Assembly (NCBI GenBank): GCA_958446785.1
Contig: CAUCXP010000067.1
Location: 1 to 7,482 of the forward strand
Direction: 5' to 3'
DNA: 7,482 nt
Source: an uncultured Collinsella sp.
GTDB lineage: Bacteria; Actinomycetota; Coriobacteriia; Coriobacteriales; Coriobacteriaceae
Shown here: piece by piece, positions 5,450 to 7,482 of the stretch
Position numbering within the stretch: position 1 is the first letter of the stretch
How the letters are laid out: every line of letters begins with the position of its first letter
Made by a program: the position numbers and the translations under genes
The notes under the pieces: model-generated
Database searches by the model: none
What the model saw: the letters and a program-made list of their open reading frames with translations, nothing else
Told to the model about the DNA's origin: nothing

Positions 5450-5507
5450 GTCGGTGGCTCCTTTCGTGATGCCATGGCGCGGTCGCACCTAGTTGCTGTT
5501 GCGCTGC

Positions 5508-5538
5508 ACTATAGCACAGCAAAGTGTGTGCGGGGAAA
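5508..5538 (-). promoter_or_regulatory. Probable promoter of the Trp-regulated transporter operon
   Basis: TGCTATAGT (5516-5508) on the - strand is a good extended -10 (TGn plus TATAGT). No good -35 is present; TTTCCC (5538-5533) at a 19-base spacing is the nearest. Initiation near 5501 would give a 5' untranslated region of about 50 bases before the leader peptide. Confidence 0.65.
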
Positions 5539-5557
5539 TCTTTTTTGAAAAGATTTC
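5535..5557. promoter_or_regulatory. AT-rich 23-base palindrome at the leader promoter
   Basis: GAAATCTTTT (5535-5544) and AAAAGATTTC (5548-5557) are perfect 10-base reverse complements around a 3-base centre. It overlaps the -35 region of the leader promoter, so it may be an operator. It also lies about 80 bases after the peptidase stop, so a role in terminating that gene is possible. Confidence 0.45.
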
Positions 5558-5590
5558 AGGCGGGTTTCCCGTCGGTCAAAAGGCGGGTTA

Positions 5591-5624
5591 AGCGGGCGAG
5601 GCTGCCATTGCTGCCTTGCCCGCT
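5591..5624 (-). terminator. Probable terminator of the C69 peptidase gene
   Basis: Arms 5591-5601 and 5614-5624 form an 11-bp GC-rich stem with one G-T wobble and a 12-base loop, 11 bases after the peptidase stop codon. The T-run on the - strand (TTTT) is displaced about 9 bases downstream, so efficiency is uncertain. Confidence 0.55.
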
Positions 5625-5635
5625 CAGCTAGGACG

Positions 5636-7482
5636 TTACTCCTTATTGCGACGGTAGAGGAAGTAACCGCCTGCGGAGATGACGACAACGCCAGCGATGG
5701 CGAATGCGGCCACCATGCGGCCATCAAAACGATCGCCAGTGGTGGGCAGGCCGCCCTTGGTGTTCGTCTTGTTGGTGGTTACCGTGGTCGTGGTGTCCGA
5801 CTTGCCAGGCTTCTCGGGCTTGGTGGTGGGCTGCTCGGGCTTAGCGGGCTGCTCGGGCTTAGCGGGCTGCTCGGGAGTGCCAGGCTGCTCAGGAGTGCCG
5901 GGCTGATCCGGGGTGACCGGATCGGTGGCAAGAGCATCCTTGGCGTAGGTGATGGACACCTTGAGGCCGTTGGTCTCAGTGTTCAGATCGCTCGGAGTGA
6001 AGGGCTCGTCAAAGTTTCCGGCCTTCTGATAGGTGCGCATCTCCTGGAGCAGGGCCTTGCACTTGACGTAGGTGTTCTCGGTAGCAGCCTTGCCGGCCTT
6101 ATTGGCCAGAGCGGTGCGGCCCTCGGTGGTCGTTTCGGCCAGCATGGCGGCGTCAACTTCCTTGTTCTGCTCGATGAGCTCATTCTGGAGCGCATCGAGG
6201 TAGGCACGGACGCTGATACCAAGGGTGTCAGGGTTCTCAAAGCAGAGCGAGCTGATGTCCATGAGAACGTAGTTGATTGAGTTCTCGGGCTCCTCGTTGT
6301 TTACGATGTCGGTCTCTTCGCAGTGCTCGAAGGAGACGGTCTGATCGCTGAAGTACGGGCTGACCTCAGTTATCAGAGCGGAGTACAACGGGATGGCGAC
6401 GGAGTACGCAGCGCGGGAGAGCATCTCCCACTGGATGGTGGCAACCTGGGGATCAAGGCCGCGACGAATCTGGAAGAGGTTGATCTCGGTGTTGCGCTCG
6501 GTGCCGATGGCGTAGGCGCCGTCGGTGTTGGCGTTAAGGCCGGGGACATTTTCGCCGCGGTTGCCAAAGGCACGAATCAGCTCAAAGGTGCTCCAGCCAG
6601 ACTTGCCAGGCTTGAAGAACAAGGGCTGGATCTCGCTGACGGATGCGCCGACGCTGCCGTTGTCGTTGACGATGGTGTAGTCGGCGTCCTTGGTAAGCGG
6701 GTTCATGAAGTAGTCTCGGCCCTGGACATAGCGAGTCCACTGATGCATGCCAGTCTTATCGAGTCTCTCGCCATAGGTTCTGGCAACATCGAACTTGCCG
6801 TCGGTGTACTCGGCGAAGCCCTTCTCCTCGGGCATGGACTGGATGGCCTTGGAGTGGAGGCAGTTCTCGGTGTCGTCGAGGTCGACATCGTAGTTGAGGC
6901 TCCCGATATTAGGGTTGAGCGACGCGACGTCATCAGCGAGCTTCATGGCAATCCACTGATGCCCGGAAAGTGCGGCGAACAGCCAGGTCTCGTTGCTGTC
7001 GGCGATGACAATCTGGTCGTTGGAGCAGACGCCCTGCTGGTCAATCAGACTGCCGATAAGCTCGACGCCCTCACGGGCCGTGGCGCTTTCGCCCAGGATA
7101 ACGCTGGCGTAGCTGTACTCACCCAAGCCATTCGTCAGGGGGTCCACAGCTTTGACATCTGCATTCATGCTGGTGCTTAGCGTGGCGGAACAGGAGACGC
7201 CCTTCTCGTTGATGCCTGCTTCGGAGTAGGCATCCCAACGCTCATCCCACTGCGAGGGGTGATCGCGCACATAGCTGTAGCGATACGTGGTTTTGTTTGA
7301 GGTGTATACGAACCCGGACTCATCGGAGCTGTAGGTGAAGCCGGGGGCGTGCGAATCCTCGATGCCAAAGTGCTTGAGGTAGCGTTTGCCATAGTCCTCG
7401 GCGCGGCCATAATACGTATTGCCGTCGGCCGTAAGGTTCTTGCCCATGTACATCTGCGTGCAGGCGAGCGCAGACGTCGGCA
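5636..7482 (-). CDS. C69 family dipeptidase with sortase anchor (5' end outside window)
   Basis: The frame is open to the window edge and shows 614 residues ending at TAA 5638-5636. Near its start it reads SALACTQMYMGKN, then DGNTYYGRAEDYG. In C69 (PepD-like, N-terminal nucleophile) peptidases the catalytic Cys sits in such an ACT context and is exposed by removal of the preceding sequence; here it is encoded at 7462-7460. GVSCSATLS and a WWF-like core fold pattern further on fit the family. The catalytic region fills roughly the first 430 residues, followed by a helical stretch, a Pro-rich wall-spanning repeat (5828-5917), LPTTG (5749-5735), a hydrophobic segment and the basic tail YRRNKE. 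It is therefore a surface protein anchored by sortase, likely cleaving peptides outside the cell. An internal Met at 7453 is not the start, because it would remove the catalytic Cys. The signal peptide should lie just outside the window. Confidence 0.9.
   Translation of the reverse strand, partial: PTSALACTQMYMGKNLTADGNTYYGRAEDYGKRYLKHFGIEDSHAPGFTYSSDESGFVYTSNKTTYRYSYVRDHPSQWDERWDAYSEAGINEKGVSCSATLSTSMNADVKAVDPLTNGLGEYSYASVILGESATAREGVELIGSLIDQQGVCSNDQIVIADSNETWLFAALSGHQWIAMKLADDVASLNPNIGSLNYDVDLDDTENCLHSKAIQSMPEEKGFAEYTDGKFDVARTYGERLDKTGMHQWTRYVQGRDYFMNPLTKDADYTIVNDNGSVGASVSEIQPLFFKPGKSGWSTFELIRAFGNRGENVPGLNANTDGAYAIGTERNTEINLFQIRRGLDPQVATIQWEMLSRAAYSVAIPLYSALITEVSPYFSDQTVSFEHCEETDIVNNEEPENSINYVLMDISSLCFENPDTLGISVRAYLDALQNELIEQNKEVDAAMLAETTTEGRTALANKAGKAATENTYVKCKALLQEMRTYQKAGNFDEPFTPSDLNTETNGLKVSITYAKDALATDPVTPDQPGTPEQPGTPEQPAKPEQPAKPEQPTTKPEKPGKSDTTTTVTTNKTNTKGGLPTTGDRFDGRMVAAFAIAGVVVISAGGYFLYRRNKE
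5828..5917 (-). repeat. Five 18-base tandem repeats coding a Pro-rich hexapeptide
   Basis: Units at 5828-5845, 5846-5863, 5864-5881, 5882-5899 and 5900-5917. The first two are identical; the others diverge progressively. They encode PEQP with AK or GT, ending in the variant TPDQPG. They lie between the folded part of the peptidase and the LPTTG anchor, where such repeats span the cell wall. Repeat number may vary between strains. Confidence 0.9.

Noticed and set aside
5828..5917. Tandem 18-base repeats as a possible CRISPR array
   Set aside because: There are no spacers; the units are contiguous, in frame and encode a Pro-rich wall-spanning stalk.
6323..7180. 285-codon + strand frame opposite the peptidase
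   Set aside because: Shadow of the C69 frame, which has the catalytic context and LPTTG anchor.
7451..7453. Met codon at 7453 as the peptidase start
   Set aside because: The frame stays open to the window edge and the catalytic Cys context (ACT) lies upstream of it.

Overview
The window is a GC-rich bacterial segment. Its gene content and control signals suggest an actinobacterium of the Coriobacteriia, perhaps a gut Collinsella-like species. This rests on high GC, GAAAGGA-type ribosome sites, an ECF transporter operon and a sortase-anchored C69 peptidase; no marker gene proves the taxon.

Layout. On the + strand there is the 3' end of an unrecognised gene (1-312), then an aspartate/glutamate racemase-family gene (397-1143). 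They face a long - strand block across a strong bidirectional terminator (1203-1239). Read in the direction of transcription, the - strand block is: the end of a cell-wall-anchored C69 peptidase (7482-5636, 5' end off the window); a promoter near 5510; a 22-residue leader peptide with three consecutive Trp codons (5449-5381); an intrinsic terminator (5344-5314); an ECF S component (5236-4664); a 222-base intergenic stretch holding a 99-base inverted repeat, half of a palindromic repeat and a possible second promoter; a paralogous S component (4441-3890); a hairpin and a 44-base near-perfect palindrome; a fused double ATPase EcfA-EcfA (3759-2008); and EcfT (2015-1269), which overlaps it by 8 bases.

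How the genes fit together. S components, ATPases and EcfT form a complete ECF importer. The Trp-Trp-Trp leader followed by a terminator is the architecture of ribosome-mediated attenuation, and the S components have a sequence pattern like the tryptophan transporter TrpP. Together these support the main inference: this is a tryptophan (or close relative) ECF uptake system switched on when charged tRNA-Trp is scarce. The leader peptide was found by reading the apparently empty stretch upstream of the transporter. Around it are several alternative RNA pairings, including a 19-of-20 match that spans the terminator.

Other points of interest are a predicted asymmetric ATPase in which the non-standard H-loop and non-standard signature motif fall in the same composite ATP site, and two related palindromic elements placed upstream of two of the transporter genes.
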